From NCBI RefSeq assembly GCF_000282195.1, contig NZ_AKJT01000062.1, forward strand, positions 1 through 64,000: DNA of 64,000 bases, in the 5' to 3' direction. This DNA comes from Pseudomonas sp. GM18 (lineage in GTDB: Bacteria; Pseudomonadota; Gammaproteobacteria; Pseudomonadales; Pseudomonadaceae). Made by a program: the position numbers and the translations under genes. The notes beneath the pieces were generated by a model. It saw only the letters and a list, made by a program, of their open reading frames with translations. It did no database searches and was not told the DNA's origin. Each line of letters opens with the position of its first letter. The first letter of the stretch is position 1. Positions 8,431 to 16,990 of this stretch are shown piece by piece.

Positions 8431-9789
8431 ATGAGTAACAACCTCGACCAGCTCACCGATTGGTTGAAAGACCACAAGATCACAGAAGTCGAATGCATGA
8501 TTGGCGACCTGACCGGCATCACCCGGGGCAAGATCTCGCCGACCAACAAGTTCATTGCCGAAAAAGGCATGCGCCTGCCCGAAAGCGTTCTGTTGCAGAC
8601 CGTGACCGGCGACTATGTCGAAGACGACATTTATTACGAACTGCTCGACCCGGCCGACATCGACATGATCTGCCGCCCCGACCAGAACGCCGTGTTCCTG
8701 GTGCCCTGGGCCATCGAGCCCACCGCCATCGTGATCCACGACACCTACGACAAACAGGGCAACCCGATCGAGCTGTCGCCGCGCAACGTGCTAAAGAAGG
8801 TACTGAAACTCTACGCTGATCGCGGCTGGCAGCCGATCGTGGCGCCGGAAATGGAGTTCTACCTCACCAAGCGCAGTGACGACCCGGACTACCCGTTGCA
8901 ACCGCCGATTGGCCGTTCCGGTCGTCCGGAAACCGGTCGCCAGTCGTTCTCCATTGAAGCGGCGAACGAATTCGACCCGTTGTTCGAAGACGTCTACGAC
9001 TGGTGCGAACTGCAGGATCTGGACCTCGACACGCTGATCCACGAGGACGGCACCGCACAGATGGAAATCAACTTCCGTCATGGCGATGCCCTGTCCCTGG
9101 CCGACCAGATTCTGGTGTTCAAGCGCACCATGCGTGAAGCCGCCCTCAAGCACAATGTGGCGGCGACTTTCATGGCCAAGCCGATGACCGGCGAGCCGGG
9201 CAGTGCCATGCATTTGCACCAGAGCATCATCGACATCGAGACTGGTAAAAATGTCTTCTCCAATGAAGACGGGACCATGAGCCAGCTGTTCCTCCATCAC
9301 ATCGGCGGTTTGCAGAAATTCATCCCTGAGTTGCTGCCGCTGTTCGCGCCCAACGTCAATTCGTTCCGCCGCTTCCTGCCGGATACCTCGGCCCCGGTGA
9401 ACGTGGAGTGGGGCGAAGAGAATCGCACCGTGGGCCTGCGGGTTCCGGATGCCGGGCCGCAGAACCGTCGGGTGGAAAACCGTCTGCCGGGAGCCGACGC
9501 CAACCCTTACCTGGCCATCGCCGCCAGCCTGTTGTGCGGCCTGATCGGCATGCTCGAAGGGCATAACCCGAGCGCCCCGGTGGTGGGTCGTGGTTACGAG
9601 CGGCGCAACCTGCGCCTGCCTTTAACCATCGAAGACGCGCTGGATCGCATGGAAAACAGCAAGACCATCGAAAAGTATCTGGGCAAGAAATTCATCACAG
9701 GCTACGTCGCGGTCAAGCGGGCCGAGCATGAAAACTTCAAGCGCGTGATCAGTTCGTGGGAGCGGGAGTTCCTGCTCTTCGCCGTCTGA
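8431..9789 (+). CDS. spuB: Gamma-glutamylputrescine synthetase SpuB
   Basis: A glutamine synthetase-fold ligase joining glutamate to putrescine or related polyamines with ATP, the entry step of the gamma-glutamylation route. The 452-residue protein contains VAPEMEFYL, GSAMHLHQSI, LLPLFAPNVNSFRRF and RVPDAGPQNRRVENRLPGADANPYLA, the GS catalytic segments in order. It lies between the hydrolase spuA and the transaminase spuC, as in P. aeruginosa. A strong intercistronic hairpin follows its stop. Confidence 0.9.
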   Translation: MSNNLDQLTDWLKDHKITEVECMIGDLTGITRGKISPTNKFIAEKGMRLPESVLLQTVTGDYVEDDIYYELLDPADIDMICRPDQNAVFLVPWAIEPTAIVIHDTYDKQGNPIELSPRNVLKKVLKLYADRGWQPIVAPEMEFYLTKRSDDPDYPLQPPIGRSGRPETGRQSFSIEAANEFDPLFEDVYDWCELQDLDLDTLIHEDGTAQMEINFRHGDALSLADQILVFKRTMREAALKHNVAATFMAKPMTGEPGSAMHLHQSIIDIETGKNVFSNEDGTMSQLFLHHIGGLQKFIPELLPLFAPNVNSFRRFLPDTSAPVNVEWGEENRTVGLRVPDAGPQNRRVENRLPGADANPYLAIAASLLCGLIGMLEGHNPSAPVVGRGYERRNLRLPLTIEDALDRMENSKTIEKYLGKKFITGYVAVKRAEHENFKRVISSWEREFLLFAV

Positions 9790-9796
9790 TGCGCCG

Positions 9797-9836
9797 GGCG
9801 CGACAAGAGGGCGTGATTGCCCTCTGACGTCGCGCC
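9797..9836 (+). other. Intercistronic stem-loop between spuB and spuC
   Basis: Outer arms GGCGCGAC / GTCGCGCC and inner arms AGAGGGC / GCCCTCT form one long hairpin in the 73-bp spuB-spuC gap. There is no T run, so it is more likely an mRNA-stabilising or processing element than a terminator. Confidence 0.65.
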
Positions 9837-9862
9837 GTCACTGCAATCCAAGGAGAATTCGC

Positions 9863-11227
9863 ATGACCAGCAACAACCCGCAAACCCGTGAGTGGCAAAC
9901 CCTGAGCAGCGATCACCACCTGGCCCCGTTCAGCGACTTCAAGCAGCTGAAAGAGAAAGGCCCACGGATCATCACCCATGCCAAGGGCGTTTACCTCTGG
10001 GACAGCGAAGGCAACAAGATCCTCGACGGCATGGCCGGCCTGTGGTGCGTCGCCATCGGCTACGGCCGCGATGAACTGGCCGATGCCGCCAGCAAACAGA
10101 TGCGTGAACTGCCTTATTACAACCTGTTTTTCCAGACCGCTCACCCGCCGGTGCTGGAGCTGGCCAAGGTCATCGCCGACATCGCGCCTGAAGGCATGAA
10201 CCACGTGTTCTTCACCGGTTCCGGTTCCGAAGGCAACGACACCATGCTGCGGATGGTTCGCCACTACTGGGCGATCAAGGGCCAGCCGAAGAAGAAAGTC
10301 ATCATCAGTCGCAAGAACGGCTATCACGGCTCCACCGTGGCCGGCGCGAGCCTGGGCGGCATGACCTATATGCACGAGCAGGGCGACTTGCCGATCCCGG
10401 GCATCGTCCACATCGCTCAGCCGTACTGGTTCGGCGAAGGCGGTGACATGACGCCGCAAGAGTTCGGTATCTGGGCGGCCAATCAGCTGGAGGAGAAAAT
10501 TCTGGAAGTCGGCGTCGACAACGTCGGTGCCTTTATTGCCGAGCCGATCCAGGGCGCCGGCGGCGTGATCATTCCGCCAGACAGCTACTGGCCGCGTATC
10601 AAGGAAATCCTCGCCAAGTACGACATTCTTTTTGTGGCCGACGAGGTGATCTGCGGTTTCGGTCGTACCGGTGAGTGGTTCGGTACCGATTTCTACGGCC
10701 TCAAGCCCCACATGATGACCATCGCCAAAGGCCTGACGTCCGGCTACATCCCGATGGGTGGCCTGATCGTGCATGACGACGTGGTCGAGGTGCTCAACGA
10801 AGGCGGTGATTTCAACCACGGTTTCACGTATTCCGGACACCCGGTGGCCGCTGCGGTGGCGCTGGAAAACATCCGCATCCTGCGCGACGAGAAAATTGTC
10901 GAGCACGTACGGGCAGAAACGGCACCTTATTTGCAAAAGCGTCTACGGGAACTGAACGATCACCCGTTGGTGGGGGAAGTGCGTGGGGTCGGTCTGTTGG
11001 GGGCCATCGAGCTGGTTCAGGATAAGGCCACTCGCAAACGTTACGAAGGCAAGGGCGTCGGCATGATCTGCCGGCAGTTCTGCTTCGACAACGGCCTGAT
11101 CATGCGCGCGGTCGGCGACACCATGATCATTGCTCCGCCACTGGTGATTACACCGGCTGAAATCGACGAGTTGGTGGCCAAGGCGCGCAAGTGCCTGGAC
11201 CTGACCCTGAGTGCGTTGCAGGGCTAA
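9863..11227 (+). CDS. spuC: Putrescine-pyruvate aminotransferase SpuC
   Basis: A PLP enzyme that transfers the amino group of putrescine, and probably cadaverine, to pyruvate, giving 4-aminobutanal and alanine. The 454-residue class III aminotransferase has FFTGSGSEGNDTMLRM, the FVADEVICGFGRTGEWFG cofactor segment and the catalytic lysine in MMTIAKGLTSGYIPMG. AAGGAG lies 8 nt before the ATG. It gives the operon a transaminase route beside gamma-glutamylation. Confidence 0.93.
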   Translation: MTSNNPQTREWQTLSSDHHLAPFSDFKQLKEKGPRIITHAKGVYLWDSEGNKILDGMAGLWCVAIGYGRDELADAASKQMRELPYYNLFFQTAHPPVLELAKVIADIAPEGMNHVFFTGSGSEGNDTMLRMVRHYWAIKGQPKKKVIISRKNGYHGSTVAGASLGGMTYMHEQGDLPIPGIVHIAQPYWFGEGGDMTPQEFGIWAANQLEEKILEVGVDNVGAFIAEPIQGAGGVIIPPDSYWPRIKEILAKYDILFVADEVICGFGRTGEWFGTDFYGLKPHMMTIAKGLTSGYIPMGGLIVHDDVVEVLNEGGDFNHGFTYSGHPVAAAVALENIRILRDEKIVEHVRAETAPYLQKRLRELNDHPLVGEVRGVGLLGAIELVQDKATRKRYEGKGVGMICRQFCFDNGLIMRAVGDTMIIAPPLVITPAEIDELVAKARKCLDLTLSALQG

Positions 11228-11239
11228 GTGCTAGGCTCT

Positions 11240-11276
11240 GAGCGAGGTGCGATGTTTGCACTTCGCTCAGTGCAAA
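11240..11276 (+). promoter_or_regulatory. Overlapping, mutually exclusive hairpins in the spuC-spuD gap
   Basis: GAGCGAGGTGC (11240-11250) can pair with GCACTTCGCTC (11258-11268) with one G-T wobble. Alternatively TTTGCAC (11255-11261) can pair with GTGCAAA (11270-11276). The shared segment 11258-11261 means both stems cannot form together. It lies 14 nt after the spuC stop, before the first binding-protein gene. Confidence 0.45.
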
Positions 11277-11394
11277 CAAAGGATGGGTCTTTCCTTGAAA
11301 GCCTGCCTTGGATCTTGCCAGACTAACGGTTGTTCGGATGCCCTGTATCAGGCTGCTGAGCACGTGGTTAAAAAGAAAAACTGGAGCATTACCC

Positions 11395-12504
11395 ATGAAG
11401 GCATTAGGTATGAAGATAACTGGCAAGACCCTACTCGCCATGTCCCTGATGGGCGTGATGGCGGGCGCCGTTCAGGCCGACGACAAAGTGCTGCACGTGT
11501 ACAACTGGTCCGATTACATCGCACCGGACACCATCGCGAACTTCGAGAAAGAGTCCGGGATCAAGGTGGTGTACGACGTTTTCGACAGCAACGAAACCCT
11601 GGAAGCCAAGTTGCTGGCAGGTAAGTCCGGTTACGACGTCGTCGTTCCGTCGAACAACTTCCTCGCCAAGCAAATCAAGGCCGGTGTTTACCGGGAGCTG
11701 GACAAGTCCAAACTGTCCAACTATGGCAACCTGAACAAATCGCTGCTTAAAGCGGTTTCCGTCAGCGACCCGGACAACAAACACGCCTTCCCTTACATGT
11801 GGGGCTCGATCGGTATCGGTTACAACCCGGCGAAGGTCAAGGCTGCGCTGGGCGTCGACACGATCGATTCCTGGGACACCCTGCTCAAGCCTGAAAACAT
11901 TGCCAAGCTCAAGGGCTGCGGTGTGAGCTTCCTGGATTCGCCTACCGAAATGCTGCCGGTCGCCCTGCATTACCTGGGTCTGCCAACCGACAGCCAGAAG
12001 AAAGAAGACATCAAGAAAGCCGAGGAACTGTTCCTCAAGATTCGTCCTTCGATCACCTACTTCCACTCCTCGAAGTACATCTCGGACCTGGCCAACGGCA
12101 ACATCTGCGTAGCCGTCGGCTATTCGGGTGACGTCCAGCAAGCCAAGTCTCGCGCTGCCGAAGCCGGTGACAAGGTGAAAGTCAGCTACGCCATTCCAAA
12201 AGAAGGCGCTGGCAGCTTCTACGACATGGTCGCAATCCCCAAGGATGCGGAAAACGTCGAGGGGGCCTACAAGTTCATGAACTACCTGCTGCAGCCAAAA
12301 GTGATGGCTGACATCACTAACGCTGTGCGTTTCCCTAACGGTAATGCTGAAGCCACCCAGTATGTGAGCAAGGAAATCACTTCGGATCCGGGCATCTATC
12401 CGACTCCTGAAGTACAGGCCAAGCTGTATGCGATCGCTGATTTGCCAGCCGCAACCCAGCGTGAACTGACCCGCAGCTGGACCAAGATCAAGTCCGGTAA
12501 ATAA
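11395..12504 (+). CDS. spuD: Putrescine-binding periplasmic protein SpuD
   Basis: Periplasmic polyamine receptor; in P. aeruginosa SpuD prefers putrescine. The 369-residue protein has a signal peptide ending near AVQA-DD, then the PotF-like opening VLHVYNWSDYIAPDTI. The segments VPSNNFLAKQIKAG and the terminal RSWTKIKSGK are shared with its neighbour SpuE. I chose the ATG at 11395; the upstream in-frame start at 11308 precedes the signal peptide with no family similarity, and a further ATG at 11410 is possible. Confidence 0.92.
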   Translation: MKALGMKITGKTLLAMSLMGVMAGAVQADDKVLHVYNWSDYIAPDTIANFEKESGIKVVYDVFDSNETLEAKLLAGKSGYDVVVPSNNFLAKQIKAGVYRELDKSKLSNYGNLNKSLLKAVSVSDPDNKHAFPYMWGSIGIGYNPAKVKAALGVDTIDSWDTLLKPENIAKLKGCGVSFLDSPTEMLPVALHYLGLPTDSQKKEDIKKAEELFLKIRPSITYFHSSKYISDLANGNICVAVGYSGDVQQAKSRAAEAGDKVKVSYAIPKEGAGSFYDMVAIPKDAENVEGAYKFMNYLLQPKVMADITNAVRFPNGNAEATQYVSKEITSDPGIYPTPEVQAKLYAIADLPAATQRELTRSWTKIKSGK

Positions 12505-12515
12505 GTAATAAATCT

Positions 12516-12614
12516 TGTAGCAGCTGCCGAAGGCTGCGTTGAGGTCCGAAGGACCTCCGCTTTTCGACAGCACAACTGCTTCGCAGTTGAACGCAGCCTG
12601 CGGCAGCTGCTACA
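12516..12614. repeat. REP doublet between spuD and spuE
   Basis: Outer arms TGTAGCAGCTGCCG and CGGCAGCTGCTACA with internal hairpins (GAGGTCC / GGACCTC and AACTGC TTC GCAGTT). It lies within the 238-bp spuD-spuE gap and could lower expression of the distal genes. The rest of the gap (12615-12730) shows nothing I can assign. Confidence 0.85.
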
Positions 12615-12742
12615 GGATCTTCATAAAGTTTGCTGGAACGGTTTTTCGAGGGTAAGTTGCGCGCCGGTTTTGTTGTCAGGCCGCCATGGCTGTCATGTAA
12701 CGCGGGGCAACTTGGGCCCAACTAATTTTAGAGGACCTCCAC

Positions 12743-13840
12743 TTGCCTGTTTTTTCTTTTTTGCGCAATGCCCTGCTGGTCGGCGCCGGGCTGACGCTTG
12801 CTGTCAGTGCTCAGGCCACCGGCACGGTGCATATTTATAACTGGTCGGACTACATCGGTGAGACCACCCTGGCCGACTTCCAGAAAGAAGCCGGTATCAA
12901 GCCGATTTACGACGTATTCGATTCCAACGAAACCCTGGAAGGCAAGTTGCTGGCCGGGCGTACCGGTTACGACGTGGTCGTGCCGTCCAATCACTTCCTT
13001 GGCAAGCAGATCAAGGCTGGTGCTTTCCAGAAGCTCGACAAGTCGAAGCTGACCCATTACGCCAACCTCGACCCGGTGCTGCTCAAGCGCCTTGAGCAGA
13101 ACGATCCGGGTAACCAATATGCCGTGCCGTATCTGTGGGGCACCAACGGCATCGGTTACAACGTCGACAAGATCAAGGCTGTGTTGGGCCTCGACAAGAT
13201 CGATTCCTGGGATGTGGTGTTCGAGCCGCAGAACATCAAGAAGCTGCACAGCTGCGGCGTCGCGTTCCTCGATTCCGCCGATGAAATGATGCCCACGGTC
13301 CTTAACTACATGGGCCTGAACGCCAACAGCACCAACCCCGAAGACTACAAAAAGGCCGAGGTCAAGTTGCTGGCGGTGCGGCCTTATGTGACGTACTTCC
13401 ACTCATCCAAATACATCGCGGACCTGGCCAACGGTGATATCTGCGTCGCGATCGGTTTTTCCGGCGACATGTTCCAGGCCAAGGCACGCGCGGCTGAAGC
13501 CGGCAAAGGCATGAACATCGCCTACTCGATTCCAAAAGAGGGCGGCGCGCTCTGGTTCGACATGCTGGCGATCCCCAAGGACGCGGCCAACGTCAAGGAA
13601 GCCCACGCCTTCATCAATTATTTGCTCAAGCCTGAGGTGATCGCCAAGGTCAGCGATGCCGTGGGCTACGCCAACCCAAACCCTGGGTCGGACAAACTGA
13701 TGGAACAGTCCATACGCACCGACGCGTCGGTTTATCCGCCGCAAGCGGTCCTCGACAAGATGTACGTGTCCATCGAGTTACCGCCGAACATTCAACGTTT
13801 GATGACGCGCAGCTGGACCAAGGTCAAGTCGGGCAAATAG
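12743..13840 (+). CDS. spuE: Spermidine-binding periplasmic protein SpuE
   Basis: Second polyamine receptor, close to SpuD across its length; in P. aeruginosa SpuE prefers spermidine. The 365-residue protein starts at a TTG codon preceded by GAGGA with 7-nt spacing. No ATG lies before the signal peptide (residues 1-27, ending SAQA). The mature protein opens VHIYNWSDYIGETTL and ends RSWTKVKSGK. It is separated from spuD by a REP doublet and from spuF by 61 bp. Confidence 0.9.
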   Translation: MPVFSFLRNALLVGAGLTLAVSAQATGTVHIYNWSDYIGETTLADFQKEAGIKPIYDVFDSNETLEGKLLAGRTGYDVVVPSNHFLGKQIKAGAFQKLDKSKLTHYANLDPVLLKRLEQNDPGNQYAVPYLWGTNGIGYNVDKIKAVLGLDKIDSWDVVFEPQNIKKLHSCGVAFLDSADEMMPTVLNYMGLNANSTNPEDYKKAEVKLLAVRPYVTYFHSSKYIADLANGDICVAIGFSGDMFQAKARAAEAGKGMNIAYSIPKEGGALWFDMLAIPKDAANVKEAHAFINYLLKPEVIAKVSDAVGYANPNPGSDKLMEQSIRTDASVYPPQAVLDKMYVSIELPPNIQRLMTRSWTKVKSGK

Positions 13841-13901
13841 CTTCAAACTATCCAGGTTCGCCACGTTGAGCGAACTGCAAATTCTGTTGGGAGTTTCGTA
13901 A

Positions 13902-15044
13902 ATGGCAGTTGCCTCCGGCGCCTATAAGAAAGCCCTCGAGGGCGACCAGACACCTAAACAGGTGCTGGTCAAAATCGACCGGGTCACGAAGAAGTTCGAC
14001 GAGACGGTTGCCGTGGACGATGTGTCCCTGGAAATCAAGAAGGGCGAGATCTTCGCCCTGCTCGGCGGTTCGGGATCGGGCAAATCCACCTTGCTGCGGA
14101 TGCTGGCAGGTTTCGAACGGCCCACGGAGGGGCGCATTTTCCTCGATGGCGTAGACATCACTGACATGCCGCCGTACGAGCGGCCGATCAACATGATGTT
14201 CCAGTCCTACGCCTTGTTCCCGCACATGACCGTGGCGCAGAACATCGCCTTTGGCCTCAAGCAGGACAAGATCCCGACGGCCGAGGTCGATGCCCGCGTG
14301 GCCGAGATGCTCAAGCTGGTGCAGATGAGCGAGTACGCCAAGCGCAAGCCGCATCAGTTGTCCGGCGGTCAGCGTCAGCGCGTGGCCCTGGCGCGTTCGT
14401 TGGCCAAGCGGCCGAAGCTGTTGCTGCTCGACGAACCGATGGGCGCGCTGGACAAGAAGCTGCGTTCGCAAATGCAGCTGGAGCTGGTCGAAATCATCGA
14501 ACGCGTCGGCGTAACCTGCGTCATGGTGACCCACGATCAGGAAGAGGCCATGACCATGGCCGAGCGCATCGCGATCATGCACCTGGGCTGGATCGCCCAG
14601 ATCGGCAGCCCGATCGACATCTACGAAACTCCGACCAGCCGCTTGGTCTGCGAATTCATCGGCAACGTCAACATCTTCGAAGGCGAAGTGGTGGACGACG
14701 CCGAGGGCCATGCGCTGATCACCTGCAAGGATCTGGATCGCAACATTTACGTGGGTCACGGCATCAGCACCTCGGTGCAGGACAAGTCCGTCACTTACGC
14801 GATCCGTCCGGAAAAACTGCTGGTGACGGCCGAAATGCCGACCTGCGAACACAACTGGTCCAGCGGCAAGGTGCACGACATCGCCTACCTGGGTGGCCAT
14901 TCGGTGTTCTACGTCGAACTGCCGAGCGGCAAGCTGGTGCAGTCCTTCGTCGCCAACGCCGAGCGCCGTGGCCAGCGCCCGACCTGGGGTGACCAGGTTT
15001 ACGTGTGGTGGGAAGACGACAGCGGCGTGGTACTTCGCTCATGA
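13902..15044 (+). CDS. spuF: Polyamine ABC transporter ATP-binding protein SpuF
   Basis: ATPase of the putrescine/spermidine importer. The 380-residue PotA/PotG-type protein has Walker A GGSGSGKST, signature LSGGQRQRVALARSL, Walker B LLLLDEPMGALD and a C-terminal TOBE domain (about residues 290-375). GGGAG precedes the ATG. Its stop overlaps the spuG start (ATGA at 15041-15044). Confidence 0.94.
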   Translation: MAVASGAYKKALEGDQTPKQVLVKIDRVTKKFDETVAVDDVSLEIKKGEIFALLGGSGSGKSTLLRMLAGFERPTEGRIFLDGVDITDMPPYERPINMMFQSYALFPHMTVAQNIAFGLKQDKIPTAEVDARVAEMLKLVQMSEYAKRKPHQLSGGQRQRVALARSLAKRPKLLLLDEPMGALDKKLRSQMQLELVEIIERVGVTCVMVTHDQEEAMTMAERIAIMHLGWIAQIGSPIDIYETPTSRLVCEFIGNVNIFEGEVVDDAEGHALITCKDLDRNIYVGHGISTSVQDKSVTYAIRPEKLLVTAEMPTCEHNWSSGKVHDIAYLGGHSVFYVELPSGKLVQSFVANAERRGQRPTWGDQVYVWWEDDSGVVLRS

Positions 15045-15961
15045 ACATGCGCAAACTCAAACGCCGACTCAATCGAATACTTCCCGGTGGTCGTCAGCTG
15101 GTCATCGGGGTTCCGTTCATCTGGCTGTTCATGTTCTTCATGCTGCCGTTCTTCATCGTCCTGAAGATCAGCTTCGCTGAAGCCGACGTGGCCATTCCGC
15201 CGTACACCGAAATCTACAGCTACGCCGAACAGAAGCTGCAGTTGCTGCTTAACCTGGGCAACTACGCGATGCTGGGCGGCGACGAGTTGTACATCGCCGC
15301 CTACCTTGGTTCGCTGAAGATGGCGCTGTTCAGCACCATCCTTTGCCTGTTGATTGGCTACCCGATGGCCTATGGCATTGCCACCGCCCGCAAAGAGTTG
15401 CAAACGGTGCTGGTGCTGCTGATCATGATGCCGACCTGGACCGCGATCCTGATCCGCGTGTATGCGTGGATGGGCATCCTCAGCAACAACGGGCTGCTCA
15501 ATGGTTTTCTGATGAGCATGGGCTGGATCGACGAGCCGTTGCAGATCCTCAATACCAACCTGGCGGTCTATATCGGGGTCGTCTACTCCTACCTGCCGTT
15601 CATGATCCTGCCGCTCTACGCCAACCTGGTCAAACACGACGTCAGCCTGCTGGAAGCCGCATCGGACCTCGGTTCGAGCAACTTCAACAGTTTCTGGAAG
15701 ATCACCGTGCCGCTGTCGAAAAACGGCATTATCGCAGGCTGCATGCTGGTGTTCATCCCGGTGGTGGGGGAGTTCGTGATCCCGGAACTGCTTGGCGGTC
15801 CGGAAACCCTGATGATCGGTAAAGTGCTCTGGCAAGAGTTCTTCAACAACCGTGACTGGCCGGTGGCGTCTGCCCTGGCGGTGGTGATGCTGGCAATCCT
15901 GATTGTGCCGATCATCCTGTTCAACCGTAGTCAGGCCAAGGAAATGGAGGGTAAAGAATGA
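15041..15961 (+). CDS. spuG: Polyamine ABC transporter permease SpuG
   Basis: First inner-membrane permease of the polyamine importer. The 306-residue PotB/PotH-like protein has about six membrane segments and the cytoplasmic loop EAASDLGSSNFNSFWKITVPLSKNGIIAG for ATPase contact. The ATG at 15041 overlaps the spuF stop, so I prefer it to the in-frame start at 15005. Its own stop overlaps the spuH start (15958-15961). Confidence 0.93.
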   Translation: MNMRKLKRRLNRILPGGRQLVIGVPFIWLFMFFMLPFFIVLKISFAEADVAIPPYTEIYSYAEQKLQLLLNLGNYAMLGGDELYIAAYLGSLKMALFSTILCLLIGYPMAYGIATARKELQTVLVLLIMMPTWTAILIRVYAWMGILSNNGLLNGFLMSMGWIDEPLQILNTNLAVYIGVVYSYLPFMILPLYANLVKHDVSLLEAASDLGSSNFNSFWKITVPLSKNGIIAGCMLVFIPVVGEFVIPELLGGPETLMIGKVLWQEFFNNRDWPVASALAVVMLAILIVPIILFNRSQAKEMEGKE

Positions 15962-16848
15962 AGCGCTTCCGTTTCTCGAACCTGATGCTGGTGCTCGGTC
16001 TGTTGTTCATCTACCTGCCGATGCTGATTCTGGTGATCTACTCGTTCAACGCCTCGAAACTGGTGACGGTATGGGGCGGCTGGTCGGTGAAGTGGTACGT
16101 CGGCCTGCTCGACAACACGCAACTGATGGGCTCGGTGGTGCGCTCGCTGGAAATCGCCTGCTACACCGCGATTGCCGCGGTGGCATTGGGGACGCTGGCG
16201 GCGTTCGTGCTGACCCGCATCACCCGCTTCAAGGGCCGCACACTGTTTGGCGGCCTGGTCACCGCACCGCTGGTGATGCCGGAAGTGATCACTGGTCTGT
16301 CGCTGTTGCTGCTGTTCGTGGCCATGGCGCAGATGATCGGCTGGCCGCAGGAGCGCGGCATCGTCACCATCTGGATCGCTCACACCACGTTCTGCGCAGC
16401 GTATGTGGCGGTGGTGGTATCGGCGCGTTTGCGTGAGCTGGACCTGTCGATCGAAGAGGCGGCCATGGACCTCGGTGCGCGGCCGTGGAAGGTGTTCTTC
16501 CTGATCACCATCCCGATGATCGCACCATCGCTGGCGGCCGGCGGCATGATGTCGTTTGCCTTGTCGCTGGATGACCTGGTGCTGGCGAGCTTCGTGTCGG
16601 GTCCGGGTTCCACGACCCTGCCGATGGAAGTGTTCTCGGCGGTGCGCCTGGGCGTGAAGCCTGAGATCAATGCGGTGGCCAGCCTGATTCTGCTGGCGGT
16701 GTCGCTGGTGACCTTCCTGGTCTGGTTCTTCAGCCGTCGCGCCGAAGAAAGCCGCAAGCGTGCGATCCAGCTGGCTATCGAGGAAGCTGCAGCCGACTCC
16801 TGGAAACAACCGGACGTACGCCGGGCGCAGGCGCCGGAAGCGGCTTAA
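15958..16848 (+). CDS. spuH: Polyamine ABC transporter permease SpuH
   Basis: Second permease of the importer, PotC/PotI-like. The 296-residue protein has about six membrane helices and the coupling loop EEAAMDLGARPWKVFFLITIPMIAPSLAAG. It begins in an ATGA overlap with spuG and is the last gene of the operon. A REP-type palindrome follows 13 bp after its stop. Confidence 0.93.
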   Translation: MKRFRFSNLMLVLGLLFIYLPMLILVIYSFNASKLVTVWGGWSVKWYVGLLDNTQLMGSVVRSLEIACYTAIAAVALGTLAAFVLTRITRFKGRTLFGGLVTAPLVMPEVITGLSLLLLFVAMAQMIGWPQERGIVTIWIAHTTFCAAYVAVVVSARLRELDLSIEEAAMDLGARPWKVFFLITIPMIAPSLAAGGMMSFALSLDDLVLASFVSGPGSTTLPMEVFSAVRLGVKPEINAVASLILLAVSLVTFLVWFFSRRAEESRKRAIQLAIEEAAADSWKQPDVRRAQAPEAA

Positions 16849-16860
16849 AACTGCCGCACA

Positions 16861-16939
16861 TCAAAAGATCGCAGCCCACGGCAGCTCCTACAGTGGAATG
16901 TGAATCCCGTAGGAGCTGCCGCAGGCTGCGATCTTTTGA
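16861..16939. repeat. REP palindrome between convergent spuH and the acylase gene
   Basis: Arms TCAAAAGATCGCAGCC and GGCTGCGATCTTTTGA enclose a second inverted pair, GGCAGCTCCTAC / GTAGGAGCTGCC. It can fold on either strand and may serve as a shared 3' end for the convergent genes. Confidence 0.85.
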
Positions 16940-16990
16940 CTTTATGGCTCGGAATTTTGCAGCGAAGGCGTCAGCCCGGCCGGAAAAAGT

